DNA of 64,000 nucleotides from Isoetes taiwanensis (lineage: Eukaryota; Streptophyta; Lycopodiopsida; Isoetales; Isoetaceae): assembly GCA_021234155.1 (NCBI GenBank), contig JAJEKV010000013.1:11496669-11560668 (forward strand). The letters run 5' to 3'. Each line of letters starts with the position of its first letter. Position 1 is the first letter of the stretch. A program made the translations under genes and the position numbers. Below the pieces are notes generated by a model. It saw only the letters and a program-made list of their open reading frames with translations, ran no database searches and was not told the origin of the DNA. Of this stretch, positions 36,201-44,639 are shown one piece after another.

Positions 36201-36674
36201 GTTTAAGGCTGCGATACCGTTTGGTTGAAGATCAAGGTGAAGCAAGCCAAAGTCATGGATTGGGGGCTGCAAGAAGCTTGCCCCTAGGTGGGCTGGTCCG
36301 TTCAAGATTTTTGGAGAGAGTGGGCTCTCAAGCCTACAAGTTGGATCTTCCAGCCCATCTCCAAGGTGCACAAGGTCTTCCACGTAAGTTTATTAAAAGG
36401 CACAATCCTAACCGAGGAGGTTTTGGACACTCCAACTTTGTTGGAAATGGCGGAGGAGCAAGTAGAAATAGTGCACGAGTTACTTCTTGATAAGTCATTC
36501 AAGAAGACTAGGAGTCTCAGTTCCTCCGGTTATTTGGTTAAGTGGAAGCACTTAGGTGTAAGATGCGACATGGGTATTGAAACAAGACTTGGAGAAGCAA
36601 TACCCGAGTTTATGAAGGAGTTTGATGGTGAAGTCGTCTGGAGCTTTGGTCGCCCCGACTTGCCCGGTGGTTAG
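33300..36674 (+). pseudogene. pol of element B: PR, RT, RNase H, integrase, chromodomain (broken)
   Basis: Protease VVLIDTGSSHNFASL at about 33330-33375 with the intact catalytic [19 protein letters not shown] at about 34030-34065, [10 protein letters not shown]-like at about 34265, VFFDDI at about 34350. RNase H: 112 clean codons from 34945 with LDTDHQSLRYLFTQP, RRWMEFLEEYDFDI and LNVVADALSRRP. Integrase at about 35340-36200 with HNSPIAGHAGFMKTYF near 35400. Chromodomain at about 36510-36640 (SGYLVKWKHLG ... EFMKEFDGEV). Stop at 36672. Frames switch often; the RNase H/integrase junction is best preserved. Confidence 0.9.
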
Positions 36675-37536
36675 CTAGTATGTTGTTAGTTAGCCTTAAG
36701 CTTTGGCGCATGCATTCTAGTTACTAGGGTGCATGTGCGGTAACCTTGGATCGTGGGCTGATGATGGGATACACCTTTAGGGCATTCTCTAGGCCACACG
36801 CACACAAAGAGGTGCGCATGACCATTAGGGTCATGTGAGTGAGGAATGAGGCATGGTGGGCGATGATGGGACATCGATCGGATGATCTCTATGCCACGAT
36901 CACGGAAATGCCACACGGGCCGTGGGAGGGTCATGGTGAAGGTTAAAGTAATCATCTTGCGATGATGGGATCGTGAGGCGTTCCCTAGCTTCAAACCCGT
37001 GGGGCATGATGCACTAGGGGTACTTAAGACTTAGGGTAATCGAGTACAAGGTAGCACTCGATCATGGGCGTATGATGGGAGCATCTTAAATGATCCTTAA
37101 GCTCAAATCCGAAAGGGCCATGATCTTGGGCAAGGTAGTAGGACAACCTTGAGTCAATTGGTTAGGCTCAAGGAGGTAAAGGGGGTGGTCCCCTAAAACC
37201 ACAAATTATTAACTAAACTAGCGTAATGTGCTCCTTTTGCAGTGCAAGTAGAAGGTGGACTTCAACGAGGAGCGCATTACGAGAAGATAGGGGAGCCATA
37301 ATTTAGATTATGAACCCTAATAATTCTTACGATAATGTTTTGAATTATCATAAGAAATAACGCGTGTTAAGGCTATATAATTTTGTATAAGTACAAATAT
37401 AGCCTAAATTTTATTTGGAACTAATAAAACTTGATTGCTAAACTAAAGGTTATGACATGTTGTTGCTTATGCGGGGCATAAGGTAGGTTCGTCACCTTAG
37501 CGCAATCTTGAGGACGGCATTGTCCTAAGGGGAGAA
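36675..37536 (+). other. 3' noncoding tail of element B with polypurine tract
   Basis: No gene. Repeated GATGATGGGA words occur (36760, 36860, 36960, 37070). Ends with purine-rich CTAAGGGGAGAA just before the LTR, the plus-strand primer. Confidence 0.7.
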
Positions 37537-39167
37537 TGTGGCAGTCCCGGGGAATATCGCCATAAATACATTATATTCCTGGATCCGTCACCATACAAGT
37601 CTATCTTAATAGCCTTGTATACCATAGATTGTGGCACTAGGGGGCATGGCTAAGTTATTCTCATAACTTAGCCAACCATAGGTTAAGCCATTATCCGCGT
37701 GGCCTTAACCTATTGGGGCACGCCACACACGGGACTCACCCGATTGGTGCCACGTGGCATCCTAGGTGGACCTAACTCATATAGGCATAAACCCTAACCT
37801 AGACTCTTTTCCAGCCCTAGCACCCAGAGACTCACCTACCGTTCAAACCCCGCCAACAACGCTTGTTGTGGCATAGATCCGGTGCGGCGGCCCGGCGAGG
37901 TAGACTCGTTCTTGGAGTAGGGCGGCGGCATCTCGTGAGTGGGGAGACCATGGAGGCACACGGATGCGGAGGGAGAGCTTCGAGGAGCAGGTATGTAGGA
38001 TAGTAGTTTGCGATAGCTCATCCGGAAATTAGCATTCCGGATATGCTAGTATTTTGTATCTAGAGTAGAGCCATCCTAGAACCCATATTCAACATCTTGA
38101 ACCTAATCAAGGAACCCTAACTATTAGTTAGATTTGTGTGATTAGGTTAAGATGTTCTTCTTATCTTATTCTCATGATGTGATGAGTATGGATGTTGGTT
38201 GATCTTGTTTGCTCCTCTTGTATTGGGAAGGGGGTAGAGACCTAGAGCCATATGTAGTATGCTCCTAGAGTAGACCCCTTAGTTCCTATTAGTTGCGGCT
38301 GTGCTTAGGAGCCCACAGGGCTATTGAGGCTATGATATGACTCAGCACCATATAACGGAGGGCTAGAGGGAAAGTGGAGGGAGGATCCCCGCCGAAAGTG
38401 GGGGCTTGGGGGATCCCATGGCGGGCTAGGCTTATGGTCGGTCACCGTGTGGGCCCGAGCATGGTCCGACACCTCCTGGGGCAATGGTGTTGCCTTGCCT
38501 CTCGAGAGCTGCAAAGTGTTGGCTTGGCTCTCGTTTTGGGGTTCACCGGTGCGAATGGGTGGTGTCATACGATTCTCTAGCCGCCAGCGGCACCTCTAGA
38601 TCATGGGAAGGGGAGATGCAACCCTTCACGCCTCTCATCCGGACGTGGAGATGCAACTGGAGAAGTCCCCATGGGTGATGCCATGGGATTGCCGTGATCC
38701 GGAAGGCTAGAGTCATGCGAGCCTGATTTAGCCCATCGCAAAGTATGCCTGGAGGGGCGGATGGAGTGGTCAACCCTAGCCATTGTTCTATGCCAGCCCA
38801 CGCCATTGCCATGACTCGGCCTGCTCTATCTTGAGGCCTAGAATGTCGGTCATCCTCCCACGGTAGTCCGAGCCGGGTAGGAGCTCTCATGTTTTATGGT
38901 TCGTGATTATCATCTTTGCATTGGTTTATGTGTGATGCACTACCCTTCGAGGTAGTATTTGTATATGTTGATGCTAGTTACGACGTGTTATCGCCTGGCC
39001 GTTATAGGAGCCCATAGGGAAGGGCATGCCAAGACACCTTTCGTGTTCCCTTCCCGCGACTAAGAGTCACCTCGAGTGCGGGGTAGACGGGGCCCATGCG
39101 GTTCGAGCCGGGATGGGGATTTCCGCCGAATGCGGTAGAGCCATATCGTTTAGCGTGAGGCGTCACA
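37537..39167 (+). repeat. 3' LTR of element B
   Basis: Starts TGTGGCAGTCCCGGGG after the polypurine tract CTAAGGGGAGAA (37525-37536). Ends GGCGTCACA. Confidence 0.93.
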
Positions 39168-39229
39168 CTTTCTTAAAGCCTAACGAGCACTTTGTATTTT
39201 TTTAATGTTATACGTGAGAGATCACACTA

Positions 39230-39284
39230 TCGCCGCAGCAAGCATTGTGCTTTTGTTGCACATAGTAGTCTTCGTCGTGTGATC
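39230..39284 (+). repeat. Island hairpin I2
   Basis: GATCACACTATCGCCG ... CTTCGTCGTGTGATC, with inner TTGTGC/GCACA pairing. Sits between the H3-like gene (before B inserted) and the ORF2 homologue. Followed directly by four CCCTAA units. Confidence 0.75.
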
Positions 39285-39311
39285 CAACCCTAACCCTAAC
39301 CCTAACCCTAA
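39285..39311 (+). promoter_or_regulatory. CCCTAA repeats (telo-box-like) before the island ORF2 homologue
   Basis: AACCCTAACCCTAACCCTAA: four CCCTAA units. In plants single AAACCCTAA boxes act as promoter elements of growth-related genes. Too few copies to be a telomere. Confidence 0.45.
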
Positions 39312-39418
39312 AATGTACGGACAAATCTCCCACTTGTTTGTGTCCCCTTTCATAATCGACAACGGCTACTTGAGTTCGGCCGATTGCCTTACCATCCTAA
39401 ATATCTTATTGCTTTAAG

Positions 39419-40830
39419 TTGATGCCTTCTGCCATGGATTGTTATGTGAAGTTCACCGAATGGTATGCATCCGCCCCTCATGACAACGAGGAAGTTAATG
39501 CATTGCGATTTATCCGTTCTATTGCAAGGAGTTGGACATCATGGCAAACGATAACGAGCTTGGATGCTATTGGCGAGGTTGCCTTTAGCTTTCACGGGAC
39601 CGCTTTGGTCTCGGCAAGACGTCCTTTGCAGATGTCTGGCTCGTGGATTCAAAACCAGCTCTAGAGGAGGCAGCTTCCCATTTGCGAGCCTGGCGAAGAT
39701 GTTTTTCAAGAATCTTTCTTGGGCTCCTCTTAGCTCGTCCTTGTACTTAAGAAGGTATCTTATTTCTCTTCCGTTTTGCATTTGCTAGTTATTGCATTCG
39801 CTTGGCCAAACAGAAGATACACTAGAAACAATGAAATATTTAAGCCAAGGGGGTCAGTTATGTGTGATGATGCTGACTATGACGTAGAAATGGAGATAGA
39901 CCTACAAGAAGAAGAGCAAGAATGTAGGAGTTTTAGCTTCGACCGACTGGCCTTGGGTGAACCGGAGGAGGGAGATGATTCAAGGTGATGAGGATGGGGA
40001 TGAGGATGAAAAGAAGTTGTCGACATAGCGCCAATTTTAGTGGAAGGCAAAGAATACCTATTGCTAAGTGATATCTTGAGGAACCCGTCTTTGTTACTTA
40101 ATGTGTGCTAGGGGAAGGCAGAGCTTATCGATTACCTTGGCGAATGGGTAAACCTAGGCCTAGGTTTTGAAGAGGATTTGGACAAAGAGATGTTTGAAGT
40201 GTCTAATTATCTGAAAGGCAATGCTATAAAGCTTAAAGAAGCCTATGAGAGGCTGGAGTCTCGATTTGCTCAAGATGGCGAATCTACCAACGGAAGAAGA
40301 ATTCCAAAGCGTCTCGGTGCAAAAACGCCAACAGGGATCTGAGGTTTGGCGGGCCCTTGATCAATCAAGGAAAAGATAAGCCTCATATGAGGATAAATGT
40401 GAAGAAGATAAGCTTGAGGGTTCTTATTTGTGGAAAGTAGATGATTTTTTCTTGCCGACATGCACACGGGGGGCAGGAAAGATTGAAGGACTCTACATTG
40501 TTACGATATATCTCAAGATTCGTTAATGGGGAGATAATCGTCTTGTGAGAACTTTCAGGTCAAAAGGTGCGAGTTTGTCTATTACATCCGTGCATTATGC
40601 ATGTTAGGGAACCATTCCCAATTGACATCAAACACTTTGAAAGGGTGATAGCAACCGGGTGAGGATGTTGTGCTACAATATTTTGACAACCAAGCGGTCT
40701 GCGGCGAGCAATATGTTAAATTTTTAGGCTGGCGGTTTGACTCACCCAAGGTTGGAAGTTGGGATCGATAACATGGAAGTCATTGCCTTGTTGGATCGGT
40801 CGTGGGGGATTGAAAGAGCATGAAATTGGA
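39419..40830 (+). pseudogene. Stand-alone ORF2 homologue of the island (broken)
   Basis: Starts MPSAMDCYVKFTEWYAS at 39419, parallel to MATADFKRWYSAS of element C. An acidic block DYDVEMEIDLQEEEQE (about 39870-39920) parallels the acidic middle of C ORF2. Next comes DIAPILVEGKEYLLL (about 40030-40080), which clearly matches SLAPIIIGGEEYTLL, then AELIDYLGEW (C: DELLHQLRRQ). Near 40520 NGEIIVL and LSGQKVRVCLLHP parallel GRIAVIHRKFSPRGEEGVFML. Frames switch several times. No gag-pol follows; instead the small tandem genes e1-e4 do. Function unknown. Confidence 0.7.
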
Positions 40831-40945
40831 CAGAAGCTTGAAAAAATTGGAAGTTATATATTTTCCAACTTGTATCGGTAAAATTATTTATGTATGTATT
40901 GTCCTTCGAAATTCCTAATAAAAATTATTTTATTTGTATTTATTC

Positions 40946-41011
40946 ACATCACTTGAAATACATCGGTCGATTTTTACATCATATCTAGGTTTACGGCGCC
41001 GTGTGATATTT
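40946..41011 (+). repeat. Island hairpin I3 (eroded)
   Basis: ATCAC ... GGCGCCGTGTGAT. Only the 3' arm keeps the family sequence, so weak. Confidence 0.4.
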
Positions 41012-41061
41012 ATCTCAAGAAATGAAATATTATTGGAAAAAACAATTAATTTATTTATTCC

Positions 41062-41093
41062 TCACACGACGCCGAGAAGCAACCCTCGTGTGA
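41062..41093 (+). repeat. Island hairpin I4 (shortened)
   Basis: TCACACGACGCCGAG, a short loop, then CTCGTGTGA. It looks like an internally deleted hairpin, 8 bp before the TATA box of gene e1. Confidence 0.7.
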
Positions 41094-41100
41094 CTCATGT

Positions 41101-41107
41101 TATAAAT
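41101..41107 (+). promoter_or_regulatory. TATA box of gene e1
   Basis: TATAAATGAAGACC, 91 bp upstream of the ATG. Confidence 0.65.
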
Positions 41108-41191
41108 GAAGACCCGATGTCCACTCGACCTCCGACGTATACTTATACGCTCATCTTCTACTTAGGCTTCCACCTTCCACCTTCTGCTCCG

Positions 41192-41599
41192 ATGGCATCA
41201 TCATCTTCCTCTAGCAAAAAGCGACCACGCCAAGATAGCACTCCCTCAACGCCGGAAGTGGACATCACCCCTTGCGGTGGTGATGAAGAGATTCAAGGAG
41301 ATCCATGATGAAAACAACCGCCTCGTCAGAGAATATGGAGGCGGTCGATGATTAACCTTCACGAGAGAGTGCTGCACGACGAAGCGGAGACATTGAGCTT
41401 TCAGCGGAAACATCGCCACCATGTACCAAGAGGCGACGAGCCGCAGGGCGAAGGCGGTTGAAACTGCTCCACGTATTTCAAGTTGAGCCTTAGAAGATAT
41501 GGAGAAGAAGCTCCGAGCCTGCGGAGGATGAGAATGAGCCTGAGCCTTACGCCAATTGCGGAGACATGAAAATCAGCTAGAAGATCATGAAGATCCCTA
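41192..41599 (+). pseudogene. e1: small Ser-rich, coiled-coil protein gene (frameshifted)
   Basis: ATG at 41192 opens MASSSSSSKKRPRQDS, a Ser run plus a basic nuclear-signal-like KKRPR. After DITP a frameshift leads to VMKRFKEIHDENNRLVREY, a heptad-like coiled coil, and later ALEDMEKKLR and a C-terminal EDHEDP with stop near 41600. Paralogous to e2 directly downstream. AATAAA-like signals and hairpin I5 follow. Function unknown; possibly a DNA- or protein-binding accessory. Confidence 0.6.
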
Positions 41600-41697
41600 G
41601 CCGTTGTATCTATCTATTTTTGCTTCAAAGAAAAGTTTTCTCTATTTTTTGCTTCTATCTATCCTCTTGTTCCAATGTATGTTCTGTTTTATTAAAA

Positions 41698-41765
41698 GAT
41701 CACCACGCTAGCGAAATGCCTTGCTTGCAATTAGGTAGCAATCAATGGATTTCGCGGCGGTGATC
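41698..41765 (+). repeat. Island hairpin I5, downstream of e1
   Basis: GATCACCACGCTAGCGAAAT ... ATTTCGCGGCGGTGATC, 68 nt. Confidence 0.8.
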
Positions 41766-41927
41766 TCCATAAAATTCTATTTTGCTTCAATGAGAAGTTC
41801 TATCTTTAGTTATGTATCGAGTAAAATTACTTATATATAGATTGTATCACCGAAATTATCAATAAAAATTATCACGAGCTTTCTACACGGAAGAAAAAGA
41901 CGTTAGAAGAAATAACGGTCCTTTTTC

Positions 41928-41991
41928 TCACACAACGCGAGGAAGTAACGGTCCATTTTCCTGACCGACGACATCCTTCGGCGTCGTGTGA
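41928..41991 (+). repeat. Island hairpin I6, upstream of e2
   Basis: TCACACAACGCGAGGAAG ... CTTCGGCGTCGTGTGA, 64 nt, 26 bp before the TATA box of e2. Confidence 0.8.
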
Positions 41992-42017
41992 CTCAAGCTA
42001 CTCTGTGAAATCCCTGT

Positions 42018-42025
42018 TATAAATA
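42018..42025 (+). promoter_or_regulatory. TATA box of gene e2
   Basis: TATAAATAGAAGACC, 90 bp before the ATG. Confidence 0.7.
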
Positions 42026-42107
42026 GAAGACCTTCTATCTTGCCTTTGACCTCCGATCCTCTTAGCCTTCCTTACGCCATCTTCTCCGCCTTCCGCCTTA
42101 CGCCCCG

Positions 42108-42462
42108 ATGGCATCTTCATCATCCTCCTCAGCAAGCGGCCCGCGCCCCGAGGCTGCCGCGGACATCACCCTTTGATGTGGTGATGAAGAGATTCAAGGA
42201 GGTTCACGACAAAAACAACCGTCTCGTCGAGAAGATGGAGGGTGGACAGGTTAGAATTCACGAGGGGGTTGCTGCATGAGCGAGACCTTGAGCTGTGCGG
42301 CAACATTAACCAGGCATCGAGAGGCCAATAGCCAGTAGGGTCGAGGCGTTTTAACTGCACACAATATTTTCGCAGCGCTAGAAGATATGGAGAAGAAGCT
42401 TCGTGCGGAGGATGAGAAGCAACCTTTGCGGCTTCACTCTGAGGATCATGAAGATCCTTAGC
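42108..42462 (+). pseudogene. e2: paralogue of e1 (frameshifted near the end)
   Basis: ATG at 42108 reads MASSSSSSASGPRPEAAADITPFDVV..., then MKRFKEVHDKNNRLVEKMEG and GQVRIHEGV without a break. This shows the original frame through the site where e1 is shifted. After a stop at 42277 neighbouring frames continue with NINQASR, ALEDMEKKLR and SEDHEDP. Expected full length is about 115-120 residues with a central coiled coil. Same promoter and hairpin surroundings as e1, so a tandem duplication of about 0.9 kb. Confidence 0.62.
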
Positions 42463-42542
42463 CATTGTATATATATTTTTGTTTCAAAGAAAAGTTTTTC
42501 TATTTCTTGCTTCTATCATTCTCTTGTTTTGTTTTATTAAAA

Positions 42543-42610
42543 GATCACACGACGCCGAAATGCCATGCTTGCAATTAGGTAGCAATCAATGGATTTCGCG
42601 TGTTATGTTC
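42543..42610 (+). repeat. Island hairpin I7, downstream of e2
   Basis: GATCACACGACGCCGAAATG ... GGATTTCGCGTGTTATGTTC; near-identical 5' half and loop to I5. Confidence 0.75.
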
Positions 42611-42721
42611 TCCACAACGTACACTCGTTGTATGTATAAATTCCTAATTTATTAATGGAAAACTATATGTAACACAAAATATCTAGCTAGATTATGTGAT
42701 AACTTGCGGTAAATGCAATTT

Positions 42722-42773
42722 GCATGTGGATGACAACGTCTATTCACATACGTGGCATGTGGATGACAACGTC
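42722..42773 (+). repeat. Direct repeat of GCATGTGGATGACAACGTC
   Basis: Two exact 19-base copies 33 bp apart (42722 and 42755), followed by GGCATGCG-type palindromes. Lies in the upstream region of e3 and could be regulatory. Confidence 0.6.
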
Positions 42774-42979
42774 ATGCCAAGGGCGTGGCATGCGTTGCCA
42801 CAATAACACTTAATCTTTTATGCGGCCTGCATACAGATGCGGCTAGGATATGGCCGGATCCCATGATGCGAACATAGGCTACCGTTGCCCTAATTGCATG
42901 CTATAATTTAAGCCTCTTTAGGATTATTACACAACTTTATCCAGATTTTCGAAGTAGATTCCAACGTATCTCTAGTTTC

Positions 42980-42988
42980 TATATAAAA
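42980..42988 (+). promoter_or_regulatory. TATA box of gene e3
   Basis: TATATAAAACGTGGAGG, 97 bp before the ATG. Confidence 0.6.
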
Positions 42989-43076
42989 CGTGGAGGCCTT
43001 TGTCTTCTCCTATCCGCCATCTCTGTTTCTACCACATCCGCCCTCAGCCATCTCTCCTATTCTCCCATCACTTTCA

Positions 43077-43492
43077 ATGGCCTCCGGCTCAGGTTCCATC
43101 CTGCCGAGATCTTGTCTCAAGTTACGGTCAAGAAAATTGAGGAACATTCATCTTTGAGGCGGAGGAGCGGATCCGCCTTCTAAAAAAAAGAATGATGAAA
43201 GGCGTGCGCCAAGCTGGTTGCGGCAGAGGACAAAGGCCGCCTTCTATAGGGAGGTGATTTTAGTCTAGCGACAATCGGTGGGCTGCCTTAGACCGCTAAT
43301 TGCGCGCCACGAGATATAACCTCCAAAAGAGGAGGGGCCTTAGGGTCGAGGCGGGAGAGGCTGCGAGCTCAACTTCGATGGCGGGAAGATAAGGTTCGCG
43401 AATATGAGAACGTGGTTTGCGGGCGGGGCAATCATGTTGGAGGAGCGAAAAAAATTAAACGCCCTCGAGGAAGAGCTTGCCCGGCGATCATA
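43077..43492 (+). pseudogene. e3: diverged member of the e family (broken)
   Basis: ATG at 43077 opens MASGSGSILP, Ser/Gly-rich as in e1/e2, then breaks. Near the end a frame reads MLEERKKLNALEEELARRS, a strong coiled-coil segment with stop at about 43490. Position, promoter distance and hairpin I8 downstream support membership; sequence similarity is otherwise weak. Confidence 0.45.
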
Positions 43493-43634
43493 GGCATCGG
43501 GCTCCTCCTAGAGGGGCCTTTTAATGTTTGTAATTATTTTATTTCTCAATGGGAAAAGTTTTTTGACAAATGTCTTAGAATATTACGTTTCCTATTTTTT
43601 TTTTCAATATCCGTGGTAGAGAATGACAAAGGCA

Positions 43635-43699
43635 GATCACCTGGCGAAACCCTTCATAGGGTTTTAAAGCTCGTGTGCAGATTCAGCGTGGTGTGATAT
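43635..43699 (+). repeat. Island hairpin I8, downstream of e3
   Basis: GATCACCTGGCGAAAC ... CAGCGTGGTGTGATATC; outer arms pair, inner part eroded. Confidence 0.6.
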
Positions 43700-43835
43700 C
43701 TGATGTAGTTAGAATAGTTATTAATGTGTTCCAAATGACGGTACCATTAATGTGTTCTAGCGGACAACAGAAGCGAGAATCCGCTCGACACGCGGCGACA
43801 AGAATTTGTGTTTAATATGTTCAAGCGCTAATATG

Positions 43836-43842
43836 TATAAAT
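43836..43842 (+). promoter_or_regulatory. TATA box of gene e4
   Basis: TATAAATTGAGGTCC, 95 bp before the ATG. Confidence 0.6.
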
Positions 43843-43930
43843 TGAGGTCCTTGCATTGTGCTCCTTCCGCGGTTAGAGTCTTCTTTGCTCCTCACTTCTA
43901 TAATCTTAACGTCCCTCCCATTTGTCATCT

Positions 43931-44350
43931 ATGGCCTCCACATCCTCAACCGTGATAAGGGAAAGCGAAGAGGATAGAACTCCTTACGACATAGTGTTGG
44001 GTGTTCTAATGAAGAGGTTTAAGGAGCAAGATGATCTTCTAAAGGAAAAACACCGTTACAATTCAGCAGAAAGAAGAAGAGAATGAATTCAACCTTTCTC
44101 ATGCCGTAGCGAGGAGAGGCAAATCGAGGCGGTTGAATAGAAGGTGGGCGGGGATGACATGCCCCAACAAGCTGACCGAGGTGGTTATGATGGCAACGAG
44201 GTTGCTAATTCAGGCGAGAAGAACACGTTGTGCTATTGGGACGGGGCGGGACATGTACAAAGAGATGGTGGACAGATTGGAGGAGCGTTTGGATAGGGTG
44301 ATTGCTCGTTTGAGGAGAAGAGATGAAGGCGAAGGCGAGGGGCCGGGCTG
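43931..44350 (+). pseudogene. e4: member of the e family (broken)
   Basis: ATG at 43931: MASTSSTVIRESEEDRTPYD, then VLMKRFKEQDDLLKEKHRY, matching VMKRFKEVHDKNNRLVEK of e2. A stop follows at about 44085; a later frame (44133-44351) is charged, with MVDRLEERLDRVIARLRRR, again coiled-coil like. Hairpins I9 and I10 follow. Confidence 0.55.
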
Positions 44351-44480
44351 ATGATGATGATGAAGATAATGAAGAAGAGCTCGCCTTTGGAGCAACAATG
44401 AGTCGTTGTATTTTGTTTTCAATGTAACTCTTTCACAACTTTAATCAAAAGTAACCTTTTTTATTATTATCTTGTAAAGC

Positions 44481-44547
44481 TTCACACGGCAGCGAAGCCA
44501 CATAAATGCAAGCAATAGCGAACTCCTTTATTCGCTAACCGTATGAT
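44481..44547 (+). repeat. Island hairpin I9, downstream of e4
   Basis: TTCACACGGCAGCGAA ... TTCGCTAACCGTATGATA, about 67 nt. Confidence 0.65.
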
Positions 44548-44555
44548 ACAAATAA

Positions 44556-44620
44556 GATCACACGAGCGAAGCTCTGGGTTGTGCAAACAAGGTTGGAGGC
44601 AAGTACCGTCGTCGTGTGAA
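44556..44620 (+). repeat. Island hairpin I10
   Basis: GATCACACGAGCGAAG ... CCGTCGTCGTGTGAAC. Only 8 bp from I9, forming a tail/head pair. Confidence 0.7.
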
Positions 44621-44639
44621 CATGCTACATTACAAGTAT

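Larger units (their letters stand above)
25949..39167 (+). mobile_element. Chromovirus B (Ty3/gypsy), complete, nested in the insert
   Basis: LTRs at 25949-27645 and 37537-39167, ending CGTCACA. Flanking bases TTTTC (25944-25948) and CTTTC (39168-39172) are a near-perfect 5-bp duplication. Order: LTR, PBS, hairpin, H3-like ORF1, two hairpins, ORF2, gag, PR-RT-RH-INT-chromodomain, polypurine tract, LTR. It is a different family from A/C at LTR level but has the same gene plan. It separates the island H3 gene from the island ORF2 homologue. Confidence 0.93.

Noticed and set aside
39285-39311. Interstitial telomere
   Set aside because: Only four units, and similar CCCTAACCCTAG words are common in the LTR leaders here.
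42722-42773. CRISPR-like repeat
   Set aside because: Only two direct copies, in plant nuclear DNA; an ordinary small duplication.
41062-44620. Caulimovirus or other endogenous plant virus
   Set aside because: No movement protein, coat protein, replicase or viral RT motif is visible in the island itself; only the gene layout is suggestive.
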